A stretch of 64,000 bases of DNA from Leptothrix discophora (GCF_030705305.1 NZ_JAUZEE010000013.1:54283-118282); one strand, 5' to 3'. Counted from the first letter of the stretch, positions 8,533-20,702 are shown. Notes: generated from the sequence alone by a model not told the origin. Translations and numbers: made by a program.

Positions 8533-9681
8533 ATGGCTGCCGTCGAATCTTCCGGTCGCTGGCGCGATCCGGCCGAAGCCGTGCTGCTGCCGGTGCTGGC
8601 GCTGCTGGGCGCCTTGCTGGCCTTTGGCGTGTTCGTCTGGCTGTCCGGCCAGAGTGCGCTGGAGGCCTGGAAGCTGCTGTTCCTCGGCGCCTTCGGCGAC
8701 AGCTTCTCGTGGCAGAACACCCTGCAGCGCGCGGCTCCGCTGATGCTCACCGCGCTGGCCGTGGCCCTGCCCGCGCAGGCCGGCCTGACGGTGATCGGCG
8801 GCGAAGGCGCGCTGGTGCTCGGCGCGCTGGCCGCAGCCGCCTTGCCCTATGCGTTGCCCGGCCTGGCCGGCACCGGTGGAACCGCGCTGATGCTGCTGGC
8901 GGGCGCGCTGGCCGGCGCGGCCTGGGTCGCGCTGGCGGGCTGGTTGCGGCAGGGTCGGGGCGTCAACGAGACCATCTCCAGCCTGCTGCTGTCCTACCTG
9001 GCGATCGCGCTGTTCAAGCATGTCGTGGAAGGCCCGCTGCGGGACCCGGCCAGCCTGAACAAGCCGTCGACGCAGCCGGTCGCGGAGTCGCTGCGCATCG
9101 CCGGCATGCCCTGGGACGGCTCGGTCACGGACGTTCACTGGGGCCTGGCCTGGGGCGTTGGCCTGTGCGTGGCGGCCGGCATCTGGCTGAGCTTCACCGC
9201 CTCCGGCTTCGCGATGCGGGTGGTCGGCGGCAACCTGCGCGCCGCCCGTGGCGTCGGCCTGCCGGCGCTGGCGCTGATCCTGGTTGCCTGCGGCCTGGGT
9301 GGCGCGGCAGCCGGCCTGGCCGGCGCGATCGAGGTCCTGGCGGTGCACACCTCGGCCAACGCCTCGCTGATCGCCGGGCTGGGCTACACCGGCATCCTGG
9401 TGGCCTTCGTGGCGCGACACAACCCGTGGGCCATCCCGCCGGTGGCCATCCTGTTCGGCGGCTTCGGCGCGGCCGGCAGCCTGCTGCAACGGCGGCTGGG
9501 CCTGCCGGACGCGTCGGTGCTGGTGCTGCAGGGCTTCGCCTTCGTGCTGATCCTGGCGGCCGAGGCCGGCAGGGGCCGGCTGCTGGCCGCACGCGCGGCC
9601 CGCACCCGGTCGACCGAGCCACCGCCCGCAGGCTCATCGAGCGAGCCTGCGCCCGTGGCGATGCCCGCCATCCCGACCTGA
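8533..9681 (+). CDS. BMP-type ABC transporter permease 1
   Basis: Inner-membrane permease of 382 residues (BPD_transp_2 family, YufP-like). About ten hydrophobic segments are visible from residue 15 on, and the conserved GVNETISSLLLSYLA segment marks the ATPase-coupling loop. The last about 30 residues are a Pro/Ser-rich cytoplasmic tail. It pairs with the next gene and sits 28 bp after the receptor gene. Confidence 0.92.
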   Translation: MAAVESSGRWRDPAEAVLLPVLALLGALLAFGVFVWLSGQSALEAWKLLFLGAFGDSFSWQNTLQRAAPLMLTALAVALPAQAGLTVIGGEGALVLGALAAAALPYALPGLAGTGGTALMLLAGALAGAAWVALAGWLRQGRGVNETISSLLLSYLAIALFKHVVEGPLRDPASLNKPSTQPVAESLRIAGMPWDGSVTDVHWGLAWGVGLCVAAGIWLSFTASGFAMRVVGGNLRAARGVGLPALALILVACGLGGAAAGLAGAIEVLAVHTSANASLIAGLGYTGILVAFVARHNPWAIPPVAILFGGFGAAGSLLQRRLGLPDASVLVLQGFAFVLILAAEAGRGRLLAARAARTRSTEPPPAGSSSEPAPVAMPAIPT

Positions 9682-9703
9682 ACGCCCGACGACCGGAGCC
9701 CCC

Positions 9704-10624
9704 ATGGACGCACAAGCCTGGTTCGATGTCACCCTCGCGGTGCTGGGCGGCGCGATCCGCGTCGGCACGCCCTTCCTGTTCGTCAGCCTGGGCGAATGCC
9801 TGACCGAGAAGTCCGGCCGCATCAACCTGGGCCTCGAAGGCGTGCTGGTGCTGTCGGCCATGGCCGGCTTCGGCGGCAGCTACCTGAGCGGATCGGCCTG
9901 GGTCGGCGTGCTGCTGGCCGGTTTCGTCGGTGCGCTGCTGGCGCTGCTGCACGGGCTGCTGTGCTCGCTCGACCGGGTCAGCGACGTCGCCACCGGCATC
10001 GCGCTGATGCTGTTCGGCGCGGGCCTCGCCTTCTACCTCGGCAAGCCGCTGATCCAGCCGCAGGCGCCGCAGATCCCGGCCTTCGCGCTGGGCGGCTGGA
10101 GCGACTCGTCGGCCGTGCAGTCGGCCTTGACCATCAACGCCCTGTTCCCGCTCGGCGTGCTGCTGGCGGTGCTGCTGCACGTCGGCCTGGCGCGCACCCG
10201 CTGGGGCCTGCTGGTGCGCATGGTGGGCGATTCCAGTGACGCGGCGCGGGCGCTCGGCGCGTCCGTCGCGGGTGTGCGGATCGCGGCGACCACGGCCGGC
10301 GGCTTCATCGCCGGGCTGGGCGGGGCCTCGCTGTCGCTCTACTACCCCGGCAGCTGGAACGAGGGGCTGTCCAGCGGGCAGGGCCTGATCGCGGTGGCGC
10401 TGGTGATCTTCGCGCGCTGGCGGCCGCTGGCCTGCCTGGGTGCGGCGCTGCTGTTCGGTGGCGCCGGCGCGCTCGGGCCGGCGCTGCAATCGGTCGGCGT
10501 GTCGGGCTACTACCACCTGTTCAATGCCGTGCCCTATGCGCTGACGCTGCTGATCCTGCTGTTCACCTGCTCGCCGCACCGGGCCATCCGCGGCGCGCCG
10601 GCCGAACTCGGCGCGACGCGCTGA
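9704..10624 (+). CDS. BMP-type ABC transporter permease 2
   Basis: Inner-membrane permease of 306 residues (YufQ-like), the second half of the channel. It shows the family N-terminus with [15 protein letters not shown] after the first segment and about eight membrane spans. The intergenic gap to permease 1 is 22 bp and the biuret hydrolase gene follows after 44 bp. Confidence 0.92.
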   Translation: MDAQAWFDVTLAVLGGAIRVGTPFLFVSLGECLTEKSGRINLGLEGVLVLSAMAGFGGSYLSGSAWVGVLLAGFVGALLALLHGLLCSLDRVSDVATGIALMLFGAGLAFYLGKPLIQPQAPQIPAFALGGWSDSSAVQSALTINALFPLGVLLAVLLHVGLARTRWGLLVRMVGDSSDAARALGASVAGVRIAATTAGGFIAGLGGASLSLYYPGSWNEGLSSGQGLIAVALVIFARWRPLACLGAALLFGGAGALGPALQSVGVSGYYHLFNAVPYALTLLILLFTCSPHRAIRGAPAELGATR

Positions 10625-10668
10625 GCCCCGCCCCGTCACCCTCCGCTTCGATCCGGGAGTCTCATCCG

Positions 10669-11387
10669 ATGAGCCAGTCCACCATCGCCTCGCAGCCCTA
10701 TCCCTGGCCCTTCGATGGCTCGCTGGACCCGGCCGGCACCGCGCTGCTGGTCATCGACATGCAGACCGACTTCTGCGGCGTCGGCGGCTATGTCGACGCG
10801 ATGGGCTATGACCTGTCGATGACCCGCGCCCCGATCGCGCCGCTGCAGCGCCTGCTGGCCGAGGCCCGCCGCACCGGCCTGCACGTCATCCACACCCGCG
10901 AGGGCCACCGGCCCGACCTGGCCGACCTGCCGGCCAACAAGCGCTGGCGCTCGCAGCGCATCGGCGCGGGCATCGGCGAGGCCGGGCCCTGCGGCCGCAT
11001 CCTGGTGCGGGGCGAGCCGGGCTGGGAGATCATTCCCGAACTCGCGCCGTGGCCCGGCGAGGTCGTCATCGACAAGCCCGGCAAGGGCAGCTTCTGCGCG
11101 ACTGACCTGGAGCTGATCCTGCGCTTGCGCGGCATCCGCAACCTGGTGCTGACCGGCATCACGACCGACGTGTGCGTGCACACCACGATGCGCGAGGCCA
11201 ACGACCGCGGCTTCGAGTGCGTGATGCTGACCGACTGCACCGGCGCGACCGATGCCGGCAACCACGCGGCGGCGATCCGGATGATCCACATGCAGGGCGG
11301 CGTGTTCGGCGCCACCGCCAGCTCGGGCGCGCTGCTGGAGGTGATGGCTCACTGGCCGAGCCAGGGCGCATCCGTCGGGAGCGCCGC

Positions 11388-11391
<4 letters not shown>
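10669..11391 (+). CDS. biuH: Biuret amidohydrolase (isochorismatase-fold cysteine hydrolase)
   Basis: Cytoplasmic cysteine hydrolase of 240 residues predicted to split biuret into allophanate and ammonia. The triad is Asp30 (VIDMQTDF), Lys136 (IDKPGKGSF) and Cys169 (GITTDVCV), which matches the Asp36/Lys142/Cys175 triad of Rhizobium leguminosarum biuret hydrolase with a constant offset of six. The long stretch from HTREGH through the IGAGIG region also resembles that enzyme as I remember it. Allophanate would feed the AtzF-like amidase. The stop overlaps the ATPase start (ATGA). Confidence 0.85.
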
Positions 11392-13021
<1,630 letters not shown>

Positions 13022-13025
<4 letters not shown>

Positions 13026-13702
13026 GCGGCACCACCTTCCATCTCGCGGCCCGTCCCTTCCCGATGACGCTGGCCGGCGGCGGCGGCACCGCGCTGGTCG
13101 TCATCGACATGCAGCGCGACTTCGTCGAACCGGGTGGCTTCGGTGCCTCGCTGGGCAACGACGTGAGCCTGCTGCATGCGGCCATCGGGCCGATCGCCGA
13201 CCTGCTCGCGGCCTGGCGGGCACGCGGCTGGCCGGTCGTGCACACCCGCGAATGCCACCGCCCGGACCTGTCCGACTGCCCGCCGGCCAAGCTCGGCCGT
13301 GGCGACCCGAGCCTGCGCATCGGCGAGCCCGGTCCGATGGGCCGCTTGCTGGTGGCCGGCGAGCCCGGCGCGGACATCATCCCGGCGCTCGCCCCGCATG
13401 CCGGCGAATGGGTCATCGACAAGCCCGGCAAGGGCATGTTCTGGGCCACCGGCCTGCACGAGCGTCTGCAGGCCGCCGGCATCACCCACCTCGTGTTCAC
13501 CGGCGTGACGACCGAGGTCTGCGTGCAGACCTCGATGCGCGAGGCCAACGACCGCGGCTACGACTGCGTCATCGTCGAGGACGCGACCGAGAGCTACTTC
13601 CCGGCCTACAAGCGTGCCGCGATCGAGATGATCACCGCCCAGGGCGCGATCGTCGGCTGGTGCACCGGCAGCCAGACGCTGATCAACGCGCTGCCGGGCT
13701 AG
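13022..13702 (+). CDS. Second cysteine hydrolase (isochorismatase fold), candidate triuret hydrolase
   Basis: Cytoplasmic hydrolase of 226 residues related to BiuH at 10669. The triad Asp29 (VIDMQRDF), Lys134 (IDKPGKGMF) and Cys167 (GVTTEVCV) is complete. It differs from BiuH in the pocket region after [11 protein letters not shown] paralogue beside biuH, the atz genes and a dedicated transporter suggests a different chain length of the same polymer; TrtA-type triuret hydrolases belong to this fold. A ureidoacrylate or other ureido amidohydrolase is also possible. Its stop shares the palindrome CTAG with the stop of the opposing M16 gene. Confidence 0.8.
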
Positions 13703-14985
13703 CCGAACAGCGTCTCGCAGCGCTCACGCAGGCCGGCCGGCACCTTGCCGGTGACGGCCAGCGCGACCGGCCGCGTCAGCAGCGTCTCGAAGCAGGCGCG
13801 CACGGCCCCGGCACCGACCGCCTCGATGGCGGTGCGCTGCTCGGCGGCACTGCGCACGCGGCCGAGCACGAACAGGTCGATGGCGGCGTCCTCCAGCCGG
13901 CGCAGCGGGCGTTCCAGCGCATGCAGCTGGCGCACGATGAGCTGGTTGCGGGCCCGTTCCAGGTCGACCGGGTCGATGCGCGTGGCCTGCTGGCGCAGCA
14001 GCGCCATCGTCTCGACCAGGAACTCGTCGAGCTGGTCCGAGCCGGTGGCCGCCTCGATCACGAACTGGCTGCCCAGCTCCAGCGGGTCGGCGTTGGCGCT
14101 GACGTGGTATGCCAGCCCGCGCCGTTCGCGCAGCTGGTCCAGCAGCGGCGAGCTCATGCCTTCGCCGAACACGGCGGCGGCGACCTGCGCCGTGGCGTCC
14201 TGCGTGGCCAGCGGTGCGGCCGGCCAGCCCAGCACCAGCTGGCTCTGGCTGCTGCCGCTGTGGCGCTTGATGCGGATGCCGCCGCGCCAGGCGGGCGGCT
14301 CGACGGTGTTGGGCATGCCCGCCGGCAGGTGGCCGAAGGCGCTGGCGACGGCCTCGCGGACCTCGTCCGGCGGCATCGGCCCGGCCACCGCGACGATCAG
14401 GTTGCAGCCGGTGTAGCGGGCCCGGACATGGGCGATCAGCGCGTCGCGGTCGAAGCGCTCGATGTTGCGGCGCGTGCCGATCACCGGCCGCGCGAACGGG
14501 TGCAGGCCATAGCAGGCGCTGTCGAACAGGCGGTAGGCGACCGCGTAGGCGTCGTCCTCCAGATCGGTCAGCTCATGCAGGATGACCTGGCGCTCGCGTT
14601 CCAGCTCGGCGGCCGGGAAGGTCGGGTTCAGCACCAGGTCGGCCAGCATGTCGATGAAGGCGCGCGTGTCGGCCGCCAGCCCGCGCATCTGGTAGGCGGT
14701 GTGGTCACGGTCGGTGTGGGCGTTGACCTCGGCACCCAGCCGTTCGGCGTCCAGGTTGATCTGCTGGCAGCTGCGCGCGGTCGTGCCCTTGAAGGCCATG
14801 TGCTCGATCACGTGGCTGATGCCGTTGAGCGTGGCCCGCTCATGCTGGCTGCCGCTGCGCACGAAGACGCTGACGCTGGCGCCCGCCGCACCGGGCTGGT
14901 GGATGGTCACCACGCGCACGCCGTTGGGCAGCGGGTGGACGGTGGTGTCGTCGATCTGGAGCGGGGCGTCGGAGGGCAGGGGCAT
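13699..14985 (-). CDS. M16-family zinc metallopeptidase (pitrilysin-like)
   Basis: Protein of 428 residues with the inverted zinc motif HVIEH at residues 58-62 and the downstream acidic segment [11 protein letters not shown] that gives the third ligand. The N-terminal catalytic and C-terminal M16_C halves are both present, the length typical of bacterial processing-peptidase-like proteases. No signal peptide is visible, so it probably acts in the cytoplasm. The start at 14985 ([10 protein letters not shown]) follows a short Ser/Arg-coding stretch that is not conserved. It is convergent with the biuret operon with a 4-bp overlap. Confidence 0.93.
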   Translation of the reverse strand: MPLPSDAPLQIDDTTVHPLPNGVRVVTIHQPGAAGASVSVFVRSGSQHERATLNGISHVIEHMAFKGTTARSCQQINLDAERLGAEVNAHTDRDHTAYQMRGLAADTRAFIDMLADLVLNPTFPAAELERERQVILHELTDLEDDAYAVAYRLFDSACYGLHPFARPVIGTRRNIERFDRDALIAHVRARYTGCNLIVAVAGPMPPDEVREAVASAFGHLPAGMPNTVEPPAWRGGIRIKRHSGSSQSQLVLGWPAAPLATQDATAQVAAAVFGEGMSSPLLDQLRERRGLAYHVSANADPLELGSQFVIEAATGSDQLDEFLVETMALLRQQATRIDPVDLERARNQLIVRQLHALERPLRRLEDAAIDLFVLGRVRSAAEQRTAIEAVGAGAVRACFETLLTRPVALAVTGKVPAGLRERCETLFG

Positions 14986-15038
14986 CGGGCGGGATCGGAA
15001 AGGAAAGGAGCGGTCAGACGTTCGGGGGCCGGCGCGCG

Positions 15039-16271
15039 TCAGCGTCGCTCGACCAGCATCGGCACCAGCTGCAGCTGGCCGCGCAGGCGCTCGGCGGCGG
15101 CCTGGGCCTCGGCCCTGCTCGGGAAGGGGCCGGCCTGCAGCTTGTTGAGCGACTGCTCGCGGAACAGCGTCAGCAGCGGCGCCAGCCAGTCGGCCTCGCC
15201 GCTCAACTTGCGCTGGAACTGGACCGCGCCCTCGGCGGCCTTGAAGGCACCCAGCTGCAGCCACCAGCCACGCGCGGCCTGGGTGCCGGCACGTTCCTGC
15301 GGCATCACCTCGGGCGCGGGCGCGTTGGCCACCGCCGGGCTGGGCTGGGTGTCCCAGGCGGCCGCAGCGACGGCGACGGGAAGGGCCGCGGGGATGGGTG
15401 CGGAGATCGGTGCGGAGATGGGTGCGGGGATGGGCGCAAGCGTGCGGCTGTCGCTGGCGCGCGGCGCCTGCACCAGGCCCAGCGTGGCCGGTGCGGGCGG
15501 GGCGACCCGTTGCGGGTCGGCGGCGACCGGGCTCGCGCTGGCGTTCGCGTTGGTGTTCGCGCTGATGTTCGCGCCGGGTGAGCCGCCCTCGGCGACCGTG
15601 GCCGGCGCCTGGCGCTGCCAGCTGCCGGTGCGGATCGCCTCGTGCGTCAGCCGCTCGACCTCGACCGGTGCGACGCCGCCCAGCAGCCCCAGCTTGAGCG
15701 CGGCGGTGTAGGACAGGTCGATCACCCGTCCGCCCTTGAACGGCCCGCGGTCGTTGATGCGCACGACCACCTCGCGGCCATTGGCCGGGTTGCGCACCCG
15801 GGCGTAGCTCGGGATGGCGAAGGTGGGGTGCGCCGCCGTCATCGCGTACATGTTGTAGACCTCGCCGCTGGCGGTGCGCCGGCCGTGGAACTTGCGGCCG
15901 TACCAGGACGCGAGGCCGCGCTCGATGGCGGGCTCGTCGGCCGTCATCGGCGTGTAGGTCACGCCGTCGATCTCGTAGGGCTTGTTCGGTCCGCCCTGGC
16001 GTAGCGGCTCGATCCGGGGTTCGGCGTCCGGTACCAGGTGCAGGTTGGGCGGCGGGTTGGCCTCGGCGCCGTCGCGGCTGCCGTCCCAGGGGGCGATCGG
16101 CGGGACGCTGGCCGGAGGCCGGCTGCTGCCCGACGGCGCGCGGGACGGCGGCGTGGTGCTGCAGGCGGCCAGCCACAGCGCGCAGGCCAGGCCGGCCACC
16201 AGCGCGGCGGCGCGCCGGCCCGGTCGGGCGTCGGCAGGGGCGGCGGTCGCTCGGAGGGCGGGATCGTGCAT
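15039..16271 (-). CDS. rlpA: RlpA-family septal ring lytic transglycosylase lipoprotein with SPOR domain
   Basis: Lipoprotein of 410 residues. A lipobox LAAC puts the lipidated Cys at residue 37. The double-psi beta-barrel domain follows (GLASWYGRKFHGRRT, INDRGPF with the catalytic Asp), then a long low-complexity Ala/Pro linker, and a C-terminal SPOR domain that would bind denuded glycan at the septum. RlpA cleaves glycan strands at division. The ATG at 16271 is preferred to an upstream TTG. A second, SPOR-less copy lies immediately upstream on the same strand. Confidence 0.92.
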   Translation of the reverse strand: MHDPALRATAAPADARPGRRAAALVAGLACALWLAACSTTPPSRAPSGSSRPPASVPPIAPWDGSRDGAEANPPPNLHLVPDAEPRIEPLRQGGPNKPYEIDGVTYTPMTADEPAIERGLASWYGRKFHGRRTASGEVYNMYAMTAAHPTFAIPSYARVRNPANGREVVVRINDRGPFKGGRVIDLSYTAALKLGLLGGVAPVEVERLTHEAIRTGSWQRQAPATVAEGGSPGANISANTNANASASPVAADPQRVAPPAPATLGLVQAPRASDSRTLAPIPAPISAPISAPIPAALPVAVAAAAWDTQPSPAVANAPAPEVMPQERAGTQAARGWWLQLGAFKAAEGAVQFQRKLSGEADWLAPLLTLFREQSLNKLQAGPFPSRAEAQAAAERLRGQLQLVPMLVERR

Positions 16272-16307
16272 GGGGCGATGTTCGCCCAAAACGCGGCCCG
16301 CGCCGGC

Positions 16308-17186
16308 TCAGCGCCCGGAGACGGCCACCCAGTCCGGTGGGGTGCGGCCCAGCTCGGTCCAGGTCGCGGCGGGCACGGCTGTCGCCGTCCATCCGTCCAG
16401 GCTGGCCAGCAGCGTGTGCAGGCCCAGGCGGTCGATGGTCCCGGTGCCGCTGGACGGCGGCTCGTCCAGGCGCCAGCTGCCGGTGCGGATCGCCTGTTGC
16501 GTGATGGCCTCGACGATCACCCTGGCGGTGCCCTTGCCCTTGGCGAAGCCGAGCTTGAGCGCGGCCGTGTACGACAGGTCGATGATGCGGCCGTAGTGGA
16601 AGGGCCCGCGGTCGTTGATGCGCACGATCACCGACTTGCCGGTGGACGGGTTGCGGACCCGGGCATAGCTCGGGATCGGCAGCGTCGGGTGCGCCGCCGT
16701 CATCGCGTACATGTCGTAGACCTCGCCATTGGCGGTGCGCTGACCGTGGAACTTCCGGCCGTACCAGGACGCCAGGCCGACCTGCCGGACCGGCACGTCC
16801 GCCCGCACCGGCACATGGCTCTCGCCACGGGTGACATAGGGCTTGTTGGGCGCGCCGTTGCGGATGAACTCGATGCGCGGGACCGCGTCCGGGATGCGGT
16901 TCAGGAAGGGCGGCGGGTTCGGGTCCGGTCCGTCCGCGCCGTCAAAGGGCGACCGCCGTGCGGTGGGCGGGGCCGGTGAGGTCGGGGATGTCGGCGAGCT
17001 CGGTCCCACCGGGATCGGCCGGACCGCTGCCCCATCGGTCGCCAGTCGACGTTCGGGCGGCGAGGCGTCGGGGCCTGTGGCCAGGCGCGGTGGCGGCAGG
17101 CTGCCGCAGGCCGTCAGCAGCACCAGCAAGGCCGGTGCGGCAAGACCGGTTGCCCGGCGCGTCCAGAGGTTCCAGCGGGTCCACAT
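16308..17186 (-). CDS. RlpA-family lipoprotein without SPOR domain
   Basis: Lipoprotein of 292 residues with lipobox LTAC (Cys27), a Pro/Ser/Thr-rich spacer, and the same double-psi beta-barrel as its neighbour (GLASWYGRKFHGQRT, INDRGPF). The C-terminal 70 residues are unique and contain no SPOR repeat. The two genes are 36 bp apart and clearly paralogous, so this is a tandem duplication where one copy lost or never had the septal targeting domain. It may act elsewhere on the wall. Confidence 0.9.
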   Translation of the reverse strand: MWTRWNLWTRRATGLAAPALLVLLTACGSLPPPRLATGPDASPPERRLATDGAAVRPIPVGPSSPTSPTSPAPPTARRSPFDGADGPDPNPPPFLNRIPDAVPRIEFIRNGAPNKPYVTRGESHVPVRADVPVRQVGLASWYGRKFHGQRTANGEVYDMYAMTAAHPTLPIPSYARVRNPSTGKSVIVRINDRGPFHYGRIIDLSYTAALKLGFAKGKGTARVIVEAITQQAIRTGSWRLDEPPSSGTGTIDRLGLHTLLASLDGWTATAVPAATWTELGRTPPDWVAVSGR

Positions 17187-17267
17187 GGCGTGGAGATCGG
17201 CCGGCCCGGCCGAAGCTGGAGCGCACCGGCCACCGTCGCCGGCCCGGGCGTGACGGAAGTCGCTCGA

Positions 17268-18053
17268 TCAGCGCCGCGTGGCGTCCGACAGCTTGACCCA
17301 GACCGGCGCATGGTCGCTCGGCCGCTCGTTCTTGCGCGGCGCCTTGTCGATCTGGCAGGCCGTCACCGCACCGCGCAGCGCCTCGCTGACCAGCACATGG
17401 TCGATGCGCAGGCCCTGGTTCTTGCGGAAGGCGAGGTTGCGGTAGTCCCACCAGCTCCAGGACTTGGGCGGCTGCTCGAACAGCCGGAAGGCATCGACCA
17501 GGCCCAGCCCGAGCAGGCCCTGGAAGTGGGCCCGTTCCTCGACCGTGCAGTGGATCTGGCCGGTCCAGCCGACCGGGTCGTAGACGTCGGCATCGGTGGG
17601 CGCGATGTTGAAGTCGCCCATCAGCACCAGCTGCGGATGCCGGCCCAGCTCATCGGCCAGCCAGCCGCGCAGCGCGTCTAGCCAGCCCATCTTGTAGGCG
17701 AACTTCTCGCTGCCGGGTGCCTGGCCATTGGGGAAGTAGCCGCCGATCACCCGCACGCCAGCGACGGTGGCGGCGATCACGCGGGCCTGCTCGTCGGCAA
17801 GGCCGGGGATGTTGCGCACGACCTCGGCCGGCTCCGCGTCGCCACGCGCGAGCAGCGCCACGCCGTTGTAGGTCTTCTGCCCGAACCAGACGACCCGGTA
17901 GCCCGCCGCCTCGATCTCGGCCGCCGGGAACTTGTCGTCGGTGAGCTTGGTTTCCTGCAGCACCAGCACGTCCGGCGCGGCGCTGGCCAGCCAGTCCAGC
18001 AACTGCGGCAGGCGCACGGCGAGGGAGTTGACGTTCCAGGTGGCGAGTTTCAA
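17268..18053 (-). CDS. xth: Exodeoxyribonuclease III
   Basis: DNA repair enzyme (3'-5' exonuclease and AP endonuclease) of 261 residues. The EEP nuclease fold is complete: KLATWNVNSL, QETKLTDDKFP, MGDFNIAPTD, IDHVLVS and SDHAPVWV carry the metal and catalytic residues. No ATG exists near the family start. A TTG at 18053 gives the standard N-terminus and has GAGG six bases upstream; a second TTG at 18068 would add five residues. Confidence 0.95.
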   Translation of the reverse strand: MKLATWNVNSLAVRLPQLLDWLASAAPDVLVLQETKLTDDKFPAAEIEAAGYRVVWFGQKTYNGVALLARGDAEPAEVVRNIPGLADEQARVIAATVAGVRVIGGYFPNGQAPGSEKFAYKMGWLDALRGWLADELGRHPQLVLMGDFNIAPTDADVYDPVGWTGQIHCTVEERAHFQGLLGLGLVDAFRLFEQPPKSWSWWDYRNLAFRKNQGLRIDHVLVSEALRGAVTACQIDKAPRKNERPSDHAPVWVKLSDATRR

Positions 18054-18435
18054 TTCGGTCCTCAGCAACGGTTGATCAAGCGAGCAGATTCTTCGACGTC
18101 CTCACGGTCCCGAGGGCAGGACCCCGCTGCCGGCGTCTGCGCGCCGCAGGGTTGTGGGCGCGCATCAGCGTGTGGATCAGCGTGTGGATCAGCGCGTGCA
18201 ACGGCGTGTCCGTGATCCTACAAGCCCGCTCCGCGCGACCCGCTCCCCGCCGAGACCGCCCCTGGGCGGGCGTCGGCAGAGAAGGGCATGACATCTGCGC
18301 CACTTCCGGGGATGGCGGACCGGGCGAGTCGCTCAAGATCCATCGGCTTGCTGCCGATGTGCCGATGCTCGAACCCTTCATCGAGCGGCCGGCGTGCGGC
18401 CCCTTCTGTCCAGTTCATTCAGCGGAGCATCCGAC
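18054..18435. other. Intergenic region between xth and the chemoreceptor gene
   Basis: About 380 bp without a supportable gene between divergent genes. It contains a tandem CGTGTGGATCAG duplication near 18169-18192 and the possible FliA promoter at 18333. No RNA gene was recognised. Confidence 0.5.
18333..18360 (+). promoter_or_regulatory. Candidate sigma-28 (FliA) promoter
   Basis: TCAAGATC, 12 bp, then GCCGATGT resembles the flagellar promoter TAAAGTTT-N11-GCCGATAA. The spacer is one base longer than ideal and two positions of the -10 differ. Its place 76 bp before the chemoreceptor start fits, since such receptors are commonly FliA-dependent. Confidence 0.4.
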
Positions 18436-20181
18436 GTGCCACTTCACCACTCGAACCTGACCGTCGCCCGGCGCCTGACCCTGGCCTTCGGTGCCATCGT
18501 CTTCATCCTTCTGGCCGTGGCCAGCGCGACCGGGTTCACGTCTTCGCGCCTCGCCGAGGCCGATCGCTGGAACACGCACACCTACAGGGTGCTGGGCACG
18601 GCGTCGGGGATGCTGGAGAACATGATCAACATGGAGACCGGCGCACGCGGCTTCATCGTGTCGGGCAAGGACAACTTCCTGGAGCCCTGGAACCTCGGGC
18701 GCACGGCGTTCGACAAGTCCTGGGACGAGGCCAAGAGGCTGACCGCCGACAACCCGACGCAGCAGAAGCGGCTGGACGACATGAAGGCGCGTCGCACCGA
18801 GTTCGAGGCGATCGTCGTGGACCTGTTCGAGATGCGCCGTGACGTCGAGGCCGGCAAGGTGCCGATGGCTGCGATGGTCGAGGTGTTCTCGAAGGGCAAG
18901 GACAAGTCCGCGATGGACGGCTTCCGCAGCCTGCATCAGCAGTTCGACAAGATGGAGCGCGACCTGCTGGTCGAGCGCAGCGCCGAGGCCGAGTCGATGC
19001 GGGCCGCCAACCGCGCCACCCTGATGGTCGGCGCCCTGCTGGGGATGCTGGCCGCCATCGGCCTGGGTGCCTGGATCACGCGCGGCCTGATGCGCGAGCT
19101 GGGCGGCGAGCCGTCGCAGGCGGCCGATGCCGCCCGCATGATTGCCGAGGGCGACCTCGCCACCCCCGTGCCGGTGCGGGCGGGTGACACGACGAGCCTG
19201 ATGGCCGCCATGCACGCGATGCAGGTCGCCCTGACGCAGACCGTGGCCAGCGTGCGCAACAACGCCGACAGCGTCGCCACCGCCAGCGAGCAGATCGCCC
19301 AGGGCAACAGCGACCTGTCGTCGCGCACCGAACAGCAGGCCGCGTCACTGGAAGAGACGGCGGCCACGATGACCGAGCTGGGCACGACCGTCACCAACAA
19401 CGCCGACAACGCCCGACAGGCCAACCAGTTGGCCCGGTCGGCCAGCGATGTGGCCCAGCAGGGTGGCACCGTCGTCGGCGAGGTGGTCGAGACGATGAAG
19501 GGCATCAACGACAGCAGCCGCAAGATCGCCGAGATCATCAGCGTCATCGACGGCATCGCCTTCCAGACCAACATCCTGGCGCTCAACGCGGCGGTGGAAG
19601 CGGCCCGCGCCGGCGAGCAGGGCCGCGGCTTCGCGGTCGTGGCCAGCGAGGTGCGCAGCCTCGCGCAGCGCTCTGCCGATGCGGCCAAGGAAATCAAGAG
19701 CCTCATCACCGCCAGCGTCGAACGGGTGGAACAGGGCTCTGCCCTGGTCGACAAGGCCGGTGCCACGATGGACGAGGTGGTGGCCAGCATCCGGCGCGTG
19801 ACCGACATCGTCGGCGAGATCACCAGCGCTTCGGCCGAGCAGGCCAATGGCGTGTCGCAGGTCGGCGAAGCGGTCACGCAGATGGACCAGATGACGCAGC
19901 AGAACTCGGCCCTCGTCGAGGAAAGCGCCGCCGCCGCCCAGAGCCTCAGGAGCCAGGCCCAGGCGCTGGTGCAGGCCGTCGCGGTGTTCAGGCTCTCGGG
20001 CGATGCGCATGACGCGATGGGCATGAACGCCACGACGTCGCCAGCGCCGAACCGCGCCAGCCACGTCACCCGGCAAGCCTTCAAGGCCCCGACGGTCAAG
20101 GCGGCGGGTCATGCGCCCCAGGCTCAGCCGGCAGCGGCCCTGACGTCCAGCGCGGGCACGGACGACTGGACCAGCTTCTGA
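18436..20181 (+). CDS. Methyl-accepting chemotaxis protein with CHASE3-type sensor domain
   Basis: Inner-membrane chemoreceptor of 581 residues. A first transmembrane segment (about 13-34) is followed by a periplasmic four-helix CHASE3-like domain ([18 protein letters not shown]), a second transmembrane segment near 196-216, a HAMP linker, and the long coiled-coil signalling domain with tip [17 protein letters not shown]. The C-terminus DDWTSF resembles the CheR/CheB-binding pentapeptide at the end of a flexible Ala/Pro-rich tether. The GTG at 18436 with GGAG eight bases upstream is chosen; a GTG at 18394 would add 14 residues. The ligand is unknown. Confidence 0.93.
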   Translation: MPLHHSNLTVARRLTLAFGAIVFILLAVASATGFTSSRLAEADRWNTHTYRVLGTASGMLENMINMETGARGFIVSGKDNFLEPWNLGRTAFDKSWDEAKRLTADNPTQQKRLDDMKARRTEFEAIVVDLFEMRRDVEAGKVPMAAMVEVFSKGKDKSAMDGFRSLHQQFDKMERDLLVERSAEAESMRAANRATLMVGALLGMLAAIGLGAWITRGLMRELGGEPSQAADAARMIAEGDLATPVPVRAGDTTSLMAAMHAMQVALTQTVASVRNNADSVATASEQIAQGNSDLSSRTEQQAASLEETAATMTELGTTVTNNADNARQANQLARSASDVAQQGGTVVGEVVETMKGINDSSRKIAEIISVIDGIAFQTNILALNAAVEAARAGEQGRGFAVVASEVRSLAQRSADAAKEIKSLITASVERVEQGSALVDKAGATMDEVVASIRRVTDIVGEITSASAEQANGVSQVGEAVTQMDQMTQQNSALVEESAAAAQSLRSQAQALVQAVAVFRLSGDAHDAMGMNATTSPAPNRASHVTRQAFKAPTVKAAGHAPQAQPAAALTSSAGTDDWTSF

Positions 20182-20702
20182 GCGTCGCCGCGAACCGTCC
20201 ATCGCGGTCAGCAACCAGCGGTTGAACTCGCGCATCGGATCTCGCACGGCCTCGATGTCGGCCGGTGATCCTGCGCGCACCGGGTGACCCTGATCGGCTG
20301 GACACGGAGCCGGTGCAAGACACCGACGTGTGCCGTCGATGCCCCTGTGCGCCCTTGCAGACGGCGAGCGGTCCGATCGGTGGAAGACCGTGATCGACCG
20401 CTGTCGACCCGGATCGGTCGCCGGAGCGTTTTCTGGACCGGTCGTTGCGGGCGGTGGCTTGATCGGCACCTTGGCGACAGTTGCCGGCGACGTGCGTCAC
20501 GCGCGGGAGGCCACGTGAACCGGAAGTTCATCCCGATGTCCGAATCACGCGTCGTCCGCCGATGCGGGGCGCATCCACGTCCACGGGGCCGACGCACCGC
20601 ACTCACTGAACCAGGAGTTCAGTCAGACTCTCCCGACACAGCACTTCCCATGTGGACCTCGCAGGGGAAGACTCGGCGTCATCCACAACACGGAGCACCG
20701 AG
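20182..20702. other. Intergenic region, no supportable gene
   Basis: About 520 bp with several short open frames but none with coding character or similarity. A 49-bp segment at 20292-20340 recurs in diverged form at 25015-25061. Confidence 0.5.
20292..20340 (+). repeat. Dispersed intergenic repeat, copy A
   Basis: Begins GATCGGCTGGACA and contains CCGACGTG and GTCGAT. The same blocks in the same order and at almost the same spacing occur at 25015. Both copies stand upstream of a solute-receptor gene. Confidence 0.5.
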
